From NCBI GenBank assembly GCA_030674185.1, contig CM060312.1, positions 50,960,807-51,024,806 on the forward strand: DNA of 64,000 nt, in the 5' to 3' direction. Every line of letters starts with the position of its first letter. The first letter of the stretch is position 1. The position numbers and the translations under genes are program-made. A model generated the notes under the pieces. That model made no database searches, was not told where the DNA came from, and worked only from the letters and a program-made list of their open reading frames with translations. The stretch comes from Monoplex corrugatus (Eukaryota; Mollusca; Gastropoda; Littorinimorpha; Ranellidae). This document shows positions 1 to 11,440 of this stretch, piece by piece.

Positions 1-212
1 AACGTGCCGTTTTTCTCCTCTCTGTACAGCCGTGCAGTATAGAATGAGTTAACTGTTGACTTTCTAATTAGACTTGGAGATGTTTTTCACATGAGGTTAG
101 CCCTGATATGATCATAGTGGCTGGTTGGGCTATAAACAATAGGAATAGAACTCGTGTGTGTCTTTGTCTGTGTGTGTCTGTGCCTGTTTCTGTCTTTTTT
201 GTGTGCACATGT

Positions 213-252
213 TTGTGTGTGTGTGTGTGTGTTGTGTGTGTGTGTGTGTGTT
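213..252 (+). repeat. (GT)n microsatellite
   Basis: About 40 bp of GT with one interruption. Confidence 0.9.
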
Positions 253-629
253 TGACTTCATTGCGTAGTAATGGATAATATTTTTCATCCCCTTACGTCT
301 TCCCTTGTCAGAGGGGTGTGTGTATGTATGTGTGTGTTTGTGTGCAGATGTACATGTTTTGAAATTTCTTGTTTGTTGGAATTATTAACTTGGTGTGGTT
401 AAACAATTTTTCAAAAGACTTGTTAACATCAGCGTTTGTGATTAAAACTTTTTTTGCCATATGGAAGTGCACATATGTTGCTGAAATGGTCATAATACCT
501 GAATATTTTTAAATCTGTGTCTTGATTTGTGTCTAAATATTAAATATACATAATGAAATCTTGTAAGGCATGTCAATGGCTGGCTTATGGAAGCATGAAA
601 AACACCCAGCATGGAAGCATTGGCAAGCA

Positions 630-775
630 AGTTTGAAAAAAATGACTTTTAGCTTTTAATTTTACTGGTGGAAATCAAAGTATCAGTGTCAGTATCACTG
701 TATGTGACAATTTGAAACTTTGAAAAAATGGCTTTTAGTTCATAACTTTAGCATTGGAAATCAAAGTATCAGTAT
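630..775. repeat. Two-copy tandem repeat near the window start
   Basis: Two units of about 84 bp sharing TTTTAG and GGAAATCAAAGTATCAGT, at about 637-705 and 722-780. Confidence 0.65.
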
Positions 776-789
776 CAGTATCTCGCCTG

Positions 790-1150
790 TCACCTGTCCC
801 TGTCACTGGGTTCGATGTTAGCCGCTGCATGTTTTGACACCACCATCTCCCTCCAGGCCGCTCTGTCTTGACTTTTGTGAGCAATTTCTGGAATATTTAG
901 GCCACTGATGTTGGTCATGTTCTTGATGTATGAGATTGAAGGTCTGCCTTTTTTCCTTTTTGCCTGTTTTTTCTTGAAAGATGTTGCCATGAGGTCTGCG
1001 TTCTTGATGTGTGAATGTATTTTACAGCTGAATATATCTTGCATTAGCAAGATTTGCTCAGCTATTAGCATGAGTTTAGAAATGATGGCATCAAGGTCAA
1101 GATTACATAATCCCAAAAAGTGTTTAAAATCAGCACTTCTTGAAAAAGGT
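790..1150 (-). pseudogene. LINE C-terminal fragment near the window start
   Basis: Minus-strand ORF (1116-790) reads KRKKGRPSISYIKNMTNISG and HKSQDRAAWREMV, the G-R-P...D-R-x-x-W-R tail of non-LTR elements. It is not matched in the duplicate at 54967-57315, so it is probably a later insertion. Confidence 0.65.
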
Positions 1151-1171
1151 GCATGAAGAAAACACTTTCTC

Positions 1172-1435
1172 AGGAACTTTTGAGGAAATGTATATTTTGT
1201 TTTTACTATTGTGGCAATTTGATATTATCCTTGCATCAGGAACATTTTAGGAAATTTGATATTATCTTTGAATCAGGAACTTTTTAGGAAACATGAATTC
1301 TTGCATTAGGAACTTTTGAGGAAATATTAATTCTGTTTTTACTAATATGGCAATTTGATATTATCCTTGCATCAGGAACTTTTTAGGAAACATGAATTTC
1401 TGTTTTTACTGCTGTGGCAATTTGATAGTATTCTT
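1172..1435. repeat. Degenerate tandem repeats around GCATCAGGAAC
   Basis: CAATTTGATATTATCCTTGC and CAGGAACTTTTTAGGAAACA motifs recur at irregular spacing of 40-130 bp. Non-coding. Confidence 0.6.
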
Positions 1436-2890
1436 GCAACATGTTAAGTTGTATTCGAACTGAAGTTTCTTCAAGGTCACAGTGACTCTTGAGAACAGAA
1501 TCCAGATTTTCTGGCAGGAAAGAAACATTTCAAATAGTGGTTCTTTTCTGTTATTTGTGATTGAACAAATTTGATCTTTTGCAGAGACATTGTACATACA
1601 TAAGCAAATAAAGCCCTCATAATAGAAATAATCTAGCCATATGTACTTAATTCTTTTACTCTGAGGGTTTTGATGACATTTGTGTGAACAGCAATATAAC
1701 TATTGCAGGATGAATTACATGATCGGTTTATCATTGTAATTGTGGCTTGCATCGGACATTCAAATGCCAAAGCTTGGTTTATCTTGCTCAATCTCAAAAT
1801 CACGACCACAGCATTGTTGAAATACATGTTTTCAGTTACAACACTTGTATGTTTTTAACTGACTGTAACCATGTGTATTTTTTGACTAGATGTTTTTTTG
1901 ATTGACTTTGATTGATTTTCAAGGTTTTCTGTCACTTTGTGATTACAGTATATGCAACAAAACCCATTGAAAATTCCAAAAATCAATTTTCTCTTAAAGA
2001 TTCAGAACAAAATTTGTTAAGTGAAATAAGATTACCGAGCTTTTTCAATATACATTTCCATTTGTATGTAACAGTTTTGGTGTCAGCAGCAAAGAGAATA
2101 TCATTAAAATGTAGAAACATGGTTTTGAGTATCTTCCATTTTTTCATAGAGTCTGAACTTAAATGTATTAGTAGATAAGCATTGAGGAAAAAAATTAGAT
2201 AATGCTGCCTGTAACAACATTTGTTTTTACATTTGTATCAAAAGTGCTGCCACAATTGTTTGAAATAAATTTATTCAAAACTTTCTGTGACTTCCACGTT
2301 GTTCTTTGGCAAAGAGACATAACTTTGTGGCTTAACACAGGTATTATAGCCATGTTCTGAAAGATGTTGTTACTTCGTATTAACTTGTAAGTCTTTAGCC
2401 AAACATGTATTTAAATAAAAACAAAAAAAAATGTTGTTCATACTCTTGCATAAAAAATTGCTTGCTTGAATTTCCACGAATTTATTTAATTATTGCATTA
2501 ACATATAACAGAAAAAGATACATGCTTGATTTAGAGAATTTGATTGCTATGACTTATATTCAGCCACAGCCTAAAATGGTCAGTGAGGAAACTTGTCCCA
2601 CATAATTATCTAGTTTTTCATATCATTTCATCTTTTCCATTTCCTTGAGAAAAAAAAAACCTACACAAATGGATATTAAGTATATGTCTGTGTATGCTCA
2701 TATTTGTGACAAAAATGTGTTGGCAAGATATTTTCGTCTGTTTGTGGATAGGTCATTACCAAATTTGGATCAGTGATGTAGACCATTGAAGAGTCACATA
2801 AGCATAAGTTTGGAGAAGATGTCAAAGTCAAGGTCACATGGACAAGAAGAAAAAAAAGTGCTTAAAACCAGTATTTGATGAAGAAAGTGT

Positions 2891-3645
2891 GTGGTTTGCT
2901 GAGATGAGCCAGTCTTCCAGTTTCCGATTATCAACACTACACCAACACCAGACAGTAGTAGACTGACACAACAAACATTTTCTTTTTTAAAGAAGGGGGT
3001 CTAAGACAGTCTGTCTCTTCTCCTTCTGTTTCAGTCAGAGTGCTAATTTTGCCCAAAATGAGGTCCAGTTTTAAGCCCGAGTCACCCAATCATTATTGTT
3101 TTTACCTCGAAGCATTTGATCTGGACTGTGACGAGGGTTGATAGTGGCTACGTGAGAAACTGTTTAGAAAGCAGGCTCCTCTTTGCGTTTACCAGCTATA
3201 AGAAGGAACTGCAGGGGCAGCAGTTTTGGAATATCCGACAATGAACATACCTGTTGATCAGTATTGGTAAGTTGCCCATCAGGACGTTATTGCACAGAAT
3301 GCAGTACATTTCATACTGCAGAAACAGAACGTTGTCATTCCAAAGAATCATTCAGGTGGCTTCTCCATTGGCTTCCTCGTACCGGTAGGCTTGAGAACAT
3401 GACATCAGATACAATGTTTTGGGGTTAATCTACCACCAAGATATTCTCAGCAGTTTTTGTGAAAGATCAAGTACACTGTGCGAATACGCCTAATGATGCC
3501 TAGAAACAGAGCTTTTCTGTTGTCATATCTGTTGTGTTGTGTCTGTTGCTCCAAACCTCTGATTCAACCTTGCATGATAGAAATGGAGAAAACCGAAACT
3601 TTCAGAGAAGAATTTACTCCAAGTCGTCATCACTCACCCATTACC
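2891..3645. other. Unique sequence between the duplication and the left arm
   Basis: No gene, tRNA or known repeat recognised. Open frames here run into the CA tract of the left arm and have no recognisable product. Confidence 0.4.
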
Positions 3646-3679
3646 ACAGAAGCACACGCGCAAGCATTTATGTGCATGT

Positions 3680-3704
3680 ACGCACACACACACACCCCAC
3701 ACAC

Positions 3705-3751
<47 letters not shown>

Positions 3752-3812
3752 ATTTACACACACCATTACACACACGAATACACAAACATGAACACACACA
3801 CACACCACTGGA
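3680..3812 (+). repeat. (CA)n microsatellite of the left arm
   Basis: Interrupted CA tract, the mirror of GT at 25870-26012. Its length differs between the arms. Confidence 0.9.
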
Positions 3813-4009
3813 TAAATCAGGAATCACATACCTAGTCCCTGTTTTACCTTCCATATCACCAATTACAACTTGCTACATGGTTCCAAGACCATCCTTCATG
3901 TTACCCTGATCACAGACCCTCATCAAAGGTCAGAGAAGATCTGAGTAATGAATATATACAACAACAACAACAACAACAAAGAAAAAGAAAAAGGGACAAA
4001 TATCAGTTA

Positions 4010-4700
4010 TGTCTAATTTGTATTGACTGCTGTTGCTATTAACTTGATTCTCAAGAAAGCACTTCAAAATCATGCGATCAGCTGGCACAAAGTTGGAAAA
4101 CTGTCTGATCTTGACTTTGATGATAATATAAATATAGCAGCTTTATCAGACAATATTCAGAGTCTCCAAGAACTTGTAGACACCACCATTGATTGTCCTG
4201 GAGAACTGAGTTTACCAATCAGCAGCAAAAAGACAAAGAACATGCTGACTGGCAACCGCCAAATGATGTTTTTATAGGTCAAAGCAAAACAAACTACATG
4301 GCTCAATCAACAACCAGATTCATATGGAAAACCAACAGCAGATAGCCACAGCATCAGTACCCTTTAAGTAGCTGGAAATAATCTGAGAAACAAGAATCTC
4401 TTTAAAAACCAAGATTTGAATCAACAACTCCAACTTCCTGTCCTCCATGCTTTGTGGCTTTGAAACCTGGCGCTGAAAATCCAGCAAGAAAAAGAAATGG
4501 GATGATTTCAACTCAACATGCTAACGAAAAATTAAGACATCAAATGGAATGACTTCATAACCATTGATAGAATACAGTGCTGTGCAATTGTGCCTTTTCT
4601 GATCCAATCCACCTTCTATGCCTTTTACTAAGGAGTGTTGAATAGACAGGGAAAGCTCATCCTAGTTGTATAAACCAGGGACAAAAAAACACCAAAAAAA
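4010..4700 (+). pseudogene. LINE RT fragment, family C, left-arm copy
   Basis: 84 codons (4023-4277) read KLSDLDFDDNINIAALSDNI and PISSKKTKNMLTGN, the FADD-box region of a LINE RT with the box altered to F-D-D-N. Near 4445 comes SMLCGFETWR, the downstream G-x-E-T-W motif. A (CAA)n tract lies just upstream at 3959-3979. Confidence 0.65.
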
Positions 4701-4738
4701 GAATGGTGACTGACTATGAAACATCTGTATCCATGAAT

Positions 4739-5480
4739 TTATAAACAAATGGTATCAGAAGCTGCAGAATTGATTATGCTGGAGGGAAGCGAAAGAAGAA
4801 GCAAGCAAGCCAGAGACCAAAAAATTACAATAAGTGATAATGAGATAAGATAAGTCCAGAGTTTAGATGCTGCTGAAGTTGAAAGATAACAATGAACAGA
4901 ACTGAAATGGCGCAGGTGACAGTAACAAGACTGACAGGTTTGAATGATGAATTTCTGCATGGACATTTGACAATAACGAAAAATGCCAAGTACCTGACTG
5001 AATCAGAATGTACTCAGTGTAGTCCTCTAGTTGGATAGAACGAGCTTTTACACTGAAAAGATTATGCTTAATGCCAGTGAGCACTGATCCAGTCTTATCT
5101 CCATTCAACTATAGCTTATTCTATATCATCAAGTTCTGGACTTCAATATAACAGCCAGAAGCTTCAGAAAGAAAAGTTGAAAGATCTTCAAGAGATGTAC
5201 TGTTGCAGAGCTGGGAGTCGCTGGCATAAAAATTGTGCTGATTGATATACTGGCAAGTAGTGAGGTGTAGAGTGTGAAGAGGACTGGCCCAAGTACAGAG
5301 CCTTGAGGGACCCCCTGAGTGTGTTTAACTGGTCTGGATTTAGACTCACTCACCATGACTGACTGAAAATTGTTGGACAGGTATGAAAAAAAAGAAAGAC
5401 AGAAAGAGCGCTACCTTGAATTCCAAATGTGTGCTCCAGTTGAGAGAGGATGATGATGTGGTCAAAGGCAGCAGAAAGAT
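4739..5480 (-). pseudogene. CR1-like reverse-transcriptase remnant, left-arm copy
   Basis: Mirror of 24197-24940 inside the left arm, with the same GVPQGSVLGP box (near 5310) and the same breaks. Confidence 0.8.
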
Positions 5481-6364
5481 CTAAAAAATAATAATAATAA
5501 TAATCAGGAAAATTCTGCCACAGTCAGCAGAAAGCAATAAATCATACATAATGGAAGCATGCTTAGTATGATTTTTAGACTGACTCTTAATTCCTATATG
5601 TCTGCATAATCATTCAAAAACTCTATCCACCCTACCACCCACCCATCTACCCACCCACAGTTTACATATGCATTATAGTATAAAGCTTTTTTTTTATAGG
5701 CCTATTTGTCTAGTTCGTTTGTGCTCTAAATTAGAGAAAGCATACCAATTTCTCATTCTGGCACACTATACATTACATCACTGGGTATACTAAGATACTT
5801 TGCAAAATCTTTCTCTTTTTCCGCAACTGCTGATTCAAGTACACTGTGGTTCAGTGTTGTAATATCACTGCTACCACAGTTCGTTGTACAAGGAAACTGT
5901 GTGATAAAACGATGCTGGATAGACTCGATACACTTAACCTGTACCCTTTGGAATATTACGTTTTACTAGTTCCATTCAAAGCACTTACATGAATTACCTT
6001 TGCACAATGCTGTCACGTTTTCAGCCCCAACATCATGCATCCTCGTGCTGTTTACATAACGTTCTCATTGTTCCTCCCCCACCCCCACACCCCTTCTTCA
6101 AGTTCTTGAGACCTTGCAAGCGCAGTGTCTGTCATATGATATAATTTACTGGAAGATTTGGGTGGAGAGTATATGGGCTTGTGCTATGAATCCCTCTTGA
6201 AATCGTACAAACTACAACTTCATTCTCTTAACTCTTAAGTGTAGGCTACTATGTCAACTCATTCTCTGGATTCTGAGGAGTACAAACAAAGTTACAAACG
6301 AAGTTCAGTGTAGGCTATTCAATATCATCATAATCATGTCACTAAATCAAAATAGTTACGGTAC

Positions 6365-6521
6365 CCAGTTCTTTTCGTCGTTTCGTTTTTTCAGGGCCTC
6401 CATCAATAAAATGCGTCAATTCCTGGATGTTGAACGTCGCCGATTTTCTCTCCCGGACCAAGTCAGCATTCACATCATTGACTGGCACACCAAATGCGTC
6501 TACGTTCGACGCTGCCGCCAT
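6365..6521 (-). pseudogene. Orphan mirror-image copy of ACOX1 exon 1
   Basis: Reverse-complement copy of ACOX1 exon 1. The ATG is at 6521-6519, the reading frame is open throughout, the translation is the same as the real exon 1, and the G|GTACCG donor is intact. The 5' flank is copied too. The duplicated block ends at 3646, just before where exon 2 would start, and no ACOX exon 2 was seen on the minus strand between there and position 1. Any transcript would therefore lack a native acceptor. Confidence 0.85.
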
Positions 6522-7168
6522 GATTCTAGTTGGCAAAACGATTGATTGATTAGGTTGAGGCTTAAAGTCCTACCACACATAGACGTCTAGTGTATGCAAG
6601 GACTAGCAAATAAAAAATGTTGATCAAGCTTTAAGATAAAGCTTAATTTTGTTTTGTTTTTAGATAAAATAGATCTAGATAGTTTAAAACTTTCATAAAA
6701 TTAGAGATTAAAACGTTTCCAGGGCTACAAATAAAAACAGAGAGAATGACAGATCTACAAACAAAGTGATACAAAGGACAAAACAATAAACATACATTGA
6801 AAACTACATACAGATATATACAGTGATTTACACTCCTACGTTAAAATAAGCTTTCGATAAAATATGTACAACGTAAATAATTACTGAGAACTGTCTTCTT
6901 AATTTAATTTGGTGTTTGCTCACTCACTCACTCATACACACTTGCCTGGGAGTGGTAGCAGAGGAGGAACACAAAACAAGGAAGATTAGCTTATCTATAT
7001 ACACCCCTATATGTCACGTGATCTCTTAAATCAAGAGGGGAGTTCATTAAGAGGACAGTAGTTCAAAGTGAGGTAAGAACACAGACCTGCAACGTTCGCT
7101 CAGATTGCGACTTTGAAGGCGCCCCGCCATTCTAGGTCAATGGACCCAATTGAACCTTTGGGCTATCT

Positions 7169-7257
7169 GTCACACACACACACACACACACAACACACAA
7201 CACACACACACACACACCCCACACACACACAGAGCTTTATAGTGTATGTGTGTGTGT

Positions 7258-7295
<38 letters not shown>

Positions 7296-7680
7296 GTGTA
7301 TGTGTGCGTGTGTGTGTGACAGACACAGAGAGACAGAAACAGAGACAGAGAAGGAGGGGGACAGAGAGAGAGAGAGGAAAAAGGGAGAGAGAGACAGACA
7401 CACCGAAACAGAGAGAGACAGTCACAGAGACAGAGAGACAGGAAGATACACCGAGACATATAGGCCTACAGACAGACACAGAGGGACAAAGACAAGGCAG
7501 ATACAGAGACAGACAAAGCGAGAGACAGGGAGAGACACACACACAGACAGGGAAACAGAGAAAGACGGAGACAGACACAGATAGGCGGAAAGAGAAACAA
7601 AGAGACAGAAACAGGTAGAGAGACAGACAGAGAGAGACACACACAGACAGACAGACAGACAGAAGAGAGAGACAAACCGG
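7169..7680 (+). repeat. (CA)n-(GT)n-(GACA)n compound tract, left arm
   Basis: CA run, a short AGAGCTTTATAGTG spacer, a GT run, then about 350 bp of purine-rich GACAGA repeats. Mirror at about 22035-22532, where the CA/GT part is shorter. All open frames here are repeat artefacts. Confidence 0.92.
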
Positions 7681-7830
7681 ATGACTGAGTGAGCCTAGTG
7701 TGTGTATGTGAGTGCGGTTTCACAACTTTAGACTTTTCCCCCCCATTTGTCACAATTAAGAATACCAAAAATTCAATAGAAGCGTGCATATGTACTCCTC
7801 CATCCCTCTCTTGTTTCTATGTGAGCGTAA

Positions 7831-7851
7831 ACGTGTGTGTGTGTGTGTGTG

Positions 7852-7911
<60 letters not shown>

Positions 7912-7977
7912 AGTGTGAGGAAGAGAGAGAGAGAGTGTGTGTGTGTGTGTGTGTGGTGTGTGTGTGTGTGTGTGTGA
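7831..7977 (+). repeat. (GT)n-(GA)n-(GT)n tract, left arm
   Basis: GT runs separated by AGAGAGAGAG. The mirror at 21697-21880 is longer and ordered CA-CT-CA. Confidence 0.92.
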
Positions 7978-8169
7978 TACTGGTAACGAGCAAAGGCTGA
8001 AACAGAGGGCAAGTTGATTCTAACGTGGAAAACATGGATGGGACAGGCGCAGGCAGACGCCGAATACATGATCTCCTAATTAGAGCACGGAGTGAATAGG
8101 CTGGGAGTATTCAAAATTTAAAAGCACTGCGACAATTAATTTGATTAGTAACATTCTCTCTGTTCGTTG

Positions 8170-8700
8170 GATGACTCTCGTACTACGTCATGTCATGTCA
8201 TGTCATCATGTGCCCTACTGCGTGGCGTTGGCGATCATGGCCCTCCATATGCATCTGTCCCTCATCGCCGCAAGCATATCTTCCACCCTCTCTGTCCTCA
8301 GCCACTCTGCAAGTCTGTCCAATATTTTCTCCCTGGGTCTACGTGGTATTCTCTTTCCCTTCAGCTTTCCTGTTGTGACCAGGTGCTCTAATTCCCCCTT
8401 TCTCATAAAGTGGCCTATAGATGTTGCTTGTCTTTTCCTAATCTTCCTTATCAATGATCTTCTTGTGTCTGCCTCCATCAAGACTGTCCCTTTGTTTTCT
8501 TTGCTGTCCATGGAACTCTCAACATTCTTCTTACAAACCACATTTCGGCTGCCTCAATTTTGTTCTGGCTTTGCGTGTTGCCTGTCCACGCCTCACCACC
8601 GTATAACATTATCGGTTTTACATAACATTCAAAAACTCTCTTCCTGATGTTAATTGATAGGTATTTGTTGGTAATAATGCTTTTCATGTTCTTGAATGCT
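8170..8700 (-). pseudogene. LINE C-terminal fragment, family A, left-arm copy
   Basis: Same sequence as 20960-21490 in reverse orientation, but with one G missing in a G run near 8490, which breaks the frame between the two halves (8687-8478 and 8541-8215). It ends in a short (TGTCA)n tail near 8190-8207. Confidence 0.75.
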
Positions 8701-8929
8701 GTTTCTGATTCTGCTAGCTATTTCTGGTGTCCATCTGCCATCTGGTGAGGTGACCGTTCCCAGATATTAAAACTTATCAACTTATCTCAAAACTGTGCCA
8801 CAGCTGCATCAAAACAAGCATGCCACCATTAGGAGTTCAGAGTTTGTTCAAGTGGGATTTATAGCACTCGTACAGCTCTGTATGTATTCAACCTAGATCT
8901 GTCAGTAAGCATGTCAATTTCCTAGATCA

Positions 8930-9440
8930 ATTTCACCAGCGCTGCCTTCGACCTATCTTAAACATCAAATGGTACAACAGAGTCTCAAATGTGAATGCAC
9001 TTTTGCAAGCCCAGATGCCAAGCATAGATGCACTGCCAACACTGTCTCGGCTAAGATGGTCTGGACATCTCGTGCCCATGCAGGATAACAGGCTACCAAA
9101 GCAGCTCTTCTACAATGAACTGACAGAGGGCCATCGATGAAGAGGATGGCCAAAGCTTTGCTACAAAGACATCGCGAAAAAAAATCTCCAGAAATGCGAC
9201 ATGACACTGATGACGAACAATGGGAAATCATGGCCACAAACAGGTCTGAATGGAGGCACGCTATTCGCAAGGGAACAGAAGCTTATGAAAATGAAAGATG
9301 AAGAAGCCAAGTGGAAAAGCATGCAGCAATAAAGGCCAGAATCAACTCTGCAGAGCGCTCCATTGGGTGTCCTGTATGCGGCCGCTGTGTGCATTAGACT
9401 TTGGCCTGAGATCCCACATGAGGGTACACAAATAAATAAA
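8930..9440 (+). pseudogene. LINE C-terminal fragment, family B, left-arm copy
   Basis: Reads LRPILNIKWYNRVSNVNALL, LSRLRWSGHLVPMQDNRLPK and a CPVCGRC zinc-finger-like end, the usual tail of an RTE-like animal LINE, with stops and frameshifts. Mirror copy at 20232-20742. The remaining 9441-9690 is a SINE. Confidence 0.7.
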
Positions 9441-9690
9441 GTGCTAGGTTGGACTTTGTCAACCACGATAGTCGCAGAACCCATTATGATGGCAAGGTCT
9501 TGACATTGTCAGGAGAGGGAGTAGGAGAGAAAGGGATCTGAGAGACATTAAGCTGACACCACCAGAGTACTCAGAGCATTGACGGGCAGCAAACAGGTAT
9601 GTTATGTTGTGGGCTGGGATTGAACTCGAGACATATGATCTTGACTCTACGGTCCTCTCAACAGAGCCACCCAGCCCATACATGTTTACA
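9441..9690 (-). mobile_element. tRNA-like SINE, left-arm copy
   Basis: Mirror of 19985-20231. The head reads GGGCTGGGTGGCTCTGTTG with B-box GAGTTCAATCCCAGCCC. The tRNA stems are only partly preserved. Confidence 0.6.
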
Positions 9691-10110
9691 GTCGTGTTGA
9701 AACTCTAACAACGGAACAAAGATCAATCATCAGTAAATTTACACCAGGGATTGCCAGCAACGACTTGTCTTGCAGCAACTGAACAAAAAATAAATGCGTG
9801 ACGCTGGGTTTGCATCCATGTGCACTCTTGGCTTCTAGTCTGACTTTACAGGATCAACTTTTTCTTTTTTAAAAAATAGCGTTCCAAATTTTGTGCATGC
9901 TGTTTTTGCTTACATTGTACAGACAGCATGTTAACTGCATTCCGCCTTTGGCGAGCGTGCATGCTGTGTGTTTTCATGTTTCCATAAGCTATTTGACACT
10001 ACTGAGATTCACAGGATCATTAATAGGCATGCTGAATGTTCTGCACGCGTATTCACATGAAGGGTGTTTAGGCATTGACTAGGAAGGTCAGAAAAAGGTG
10101 AGAGGTACTC

Positions 10111-10182
10111 TGCGTACGTGTGCGTTCTTTGTATACGAGTGTACATCACATGATGCATGGTATAAATATTTTTTGTCTCTCT
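10111..10182 (+). repeat. 72-bp perfect direct repeat, copy 1
   Basis: Identical by eye over 72 bp to 18845-18916, from TGCGTACGTG to TTGTCTCTCT. It begins at the inner end of the left arm (2-bp overlap) and ends where the LINE coding sequence begins. It is either a long target-site duplication or the product of a template switch. Confidence 0.93.
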
Positions 10183-11430
10183 GAAGTTGGAAAAGCAAGA
10201 CTGTTGAGCATGCTGGAGGAATCGGAAGACAATATCGTGAGATCAGTTCATCCAAAGCTGAGAACTGGCAGAAAGTGGAAAGTCCAAGAGGCTGTAAACA
10301 ATGCCAAGAGAAACCTCAGCATCAAAGAAATAATTGGACACACGCAAACCAACAGACAGGGACTGGGAGCAACAAAAATGCAGTGGTGGTCCAAAGCCAA
10401 AGGGAAGGAAAAAAGAGACATGATCATACAGGAGTTGAAGGAAGAAGAAGATGTCAAAAGAGTGCAGAAGGCAGTCCAGCAAGGTCAACAGGGGCAATGG
10501 ACAACATGGGACAGTGCACTCCAAAGAAGTCTCAGCTGGAACGATATGTGGCACATGGCTCCTCTAAGGATAAGCTTCCTCCTCAGATCTGTATATGACC
10601 TGCTCCCCTCGAATGCAAACTTAGTAAAATGGGGGAAATCAGACGACCCAGCATGTCCGCTCTGTCAGAAGAAACAAACAGTGGAACATGTCCTAAGCTC
10701 TTGCAAAGTAGCGCTAGCCCAAGGAAGGTATACATGGAGGCACAACCAAGTTCTGAAAGTGATCACAGACGTGGTTAGCGAAAAAAAAAACCATGACCCC
10801 AAACGCACCAATTGCTATGACAACGTTCTACAAAGCAGGAGGGAAGCAGGTCTGGCCCGAAAGTGCTATGACAACCAGCACATTGCCAAAGGGTCTTCTG
10901 GATGGAGCAGTCGACTGGGAGTGTACAGCAGACCTCCCAGAGTGGAGAAATTACCCAGATGTCATCAGCAAGACAGGCATGAGACCAGACATCGCTCTCC
11001 ACTCTGACTCCTCGAAACAAGTGATTCTGATAGAACTCACTGTGCCATACGAAAGCAGAATGGAAGAAGCACATATCTACAAGACCGAAAAATACGCCGG
11101 TCTTGCCAGCACCCTGAAGAAAGCAGGGCTGCGGGTCAAAATCTTCGCCATAGAGGTCGGGGCAAGAGGGTTTGTGGGCACCTCCGCTTATGATCTCATG
11201 AAACAACTCGCCATTTCTGGGAAGAAGAGGACTAGAGCCCTTAAAGCAATGGCAGAGGCAGCAGAAAGGAGCTCAAGCTGGATCTGGGCAAGAAGGAACC
11301 AAAAGTGAACTTCATAAGGATTAAATTCCCTACAGATGATGTGTGCCCCGTTAGCACATTGGTAAAACCGCGTACCGCAGTTCTGAAGCGCAGAATCGCC
11401 CAGGTTCACTCCCCGGCGTGAAAAAAAAAA
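10183..11430 (+). mobile_element. 5'-truncated LINE with zinc knuckle and restriction-like endonuclease tail
   Basis: C-terminal part of a non-LTR retrotransposon protein in two overlapping frames. The first frame (to about 10790) has a CX2CX7HX4C knuckle, CPLCQKKQTVEHVLSSC, at about 10653-10703. The second frame (10793-11308) has RPDIALHSDSSK then VILIELTVPYE, a PD-(D/E)XK-like pattern, and ends with a SEAAERSS-type tail (AEAAERSSSWIW). A frameshift lies at the A10 run near 10781-10790. The reverse transcriptase is missing, so the copy is dead. Family placement is from recall of similar animal LINE tails; a host gene with the same fold is less likely. Confidence 0.75.
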
Positions 11431-11440
11431 AAAAAAAATA
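11340..11440 (+). mobile_element. tRNA-like sequence with poly(A), SINE-like
   Basis: GCCCCGTTAGCACATTGGT resembles an A-box half and GGTTCACTCCCCGG a B-box, about 80 nt in all, followed by an A18 run at 11421-11438. The acceptor ends do not pair well, so it is not called as a tRNA gene. It may be a small SINE or part of the LINE 3' tail. Confidence 0.45.

Larger units (their letters stand above)
1..2890. repeat. Left copy of a diverged ~2.5-2.9-kb direct duplication
   Basis: Collinear with 54967-57315. Matched blocks include TATAGAATGAGTTAACTG / TATAGAATGACTGAACTG, GGAAGTGCACATATGTTGCT, AGATAATGCTGCC / ATATAATGCTGCC, GGCAAAGAGACA and CTGTTTGTGGATAGGTC. Blocks are separated by indels and insertions. 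No gene was seen in it. It may be the 3' flank of another ACOX copy lying to the left, or an old repeat. Confidence 0.8.
3646..10112. repeat. Left arm of a ~6.5-kb inverted repeat
   Basis: Reverse complement of 19560-26048. Boundaries were set by base-by-base comparison: the outer match stops at 3646/26048 and the inner at 10112/19560. Differences seen include microsatellite lengths, a 21-bp extra segment near 5985-6005, a 2-bp AT indel near 5600, a 1-bp deletion near 8490 and scattered single-base changes (for example near 6942, 7090, 8094 and 9791). Contents in order: LINE remnants, orphan exon 1, CA/GT tracts, further LINE pieces and a tRNA-like SINE. Confidence 0.95.

Noticed and set aside
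7163..7789. Several open frames of 70-135 codons on both strands over CA, GT and GACA tracts
   Set aside because: Composition is purely that of simple repeats and every frame is open because the tracts lack stops. No start context or conserved domain.
8141..8647. 168-codon plus-strand open frame and its mirror at 21047-21532
   Set aside because: It is the antisense of the LINE family A C-terminal fragment; the minus-strand reading has the recognisable protein motifs.
3646..10112. Left arm as a pure sequencing hairpin artefact
   Set aside because: A missed-adapter artefact would give a palindrome with almost no spacer and no true differences. Here there is a 9.4-kb unique spacer and several indels. 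A haplotype mis-join remains possible and is noted in the findings.
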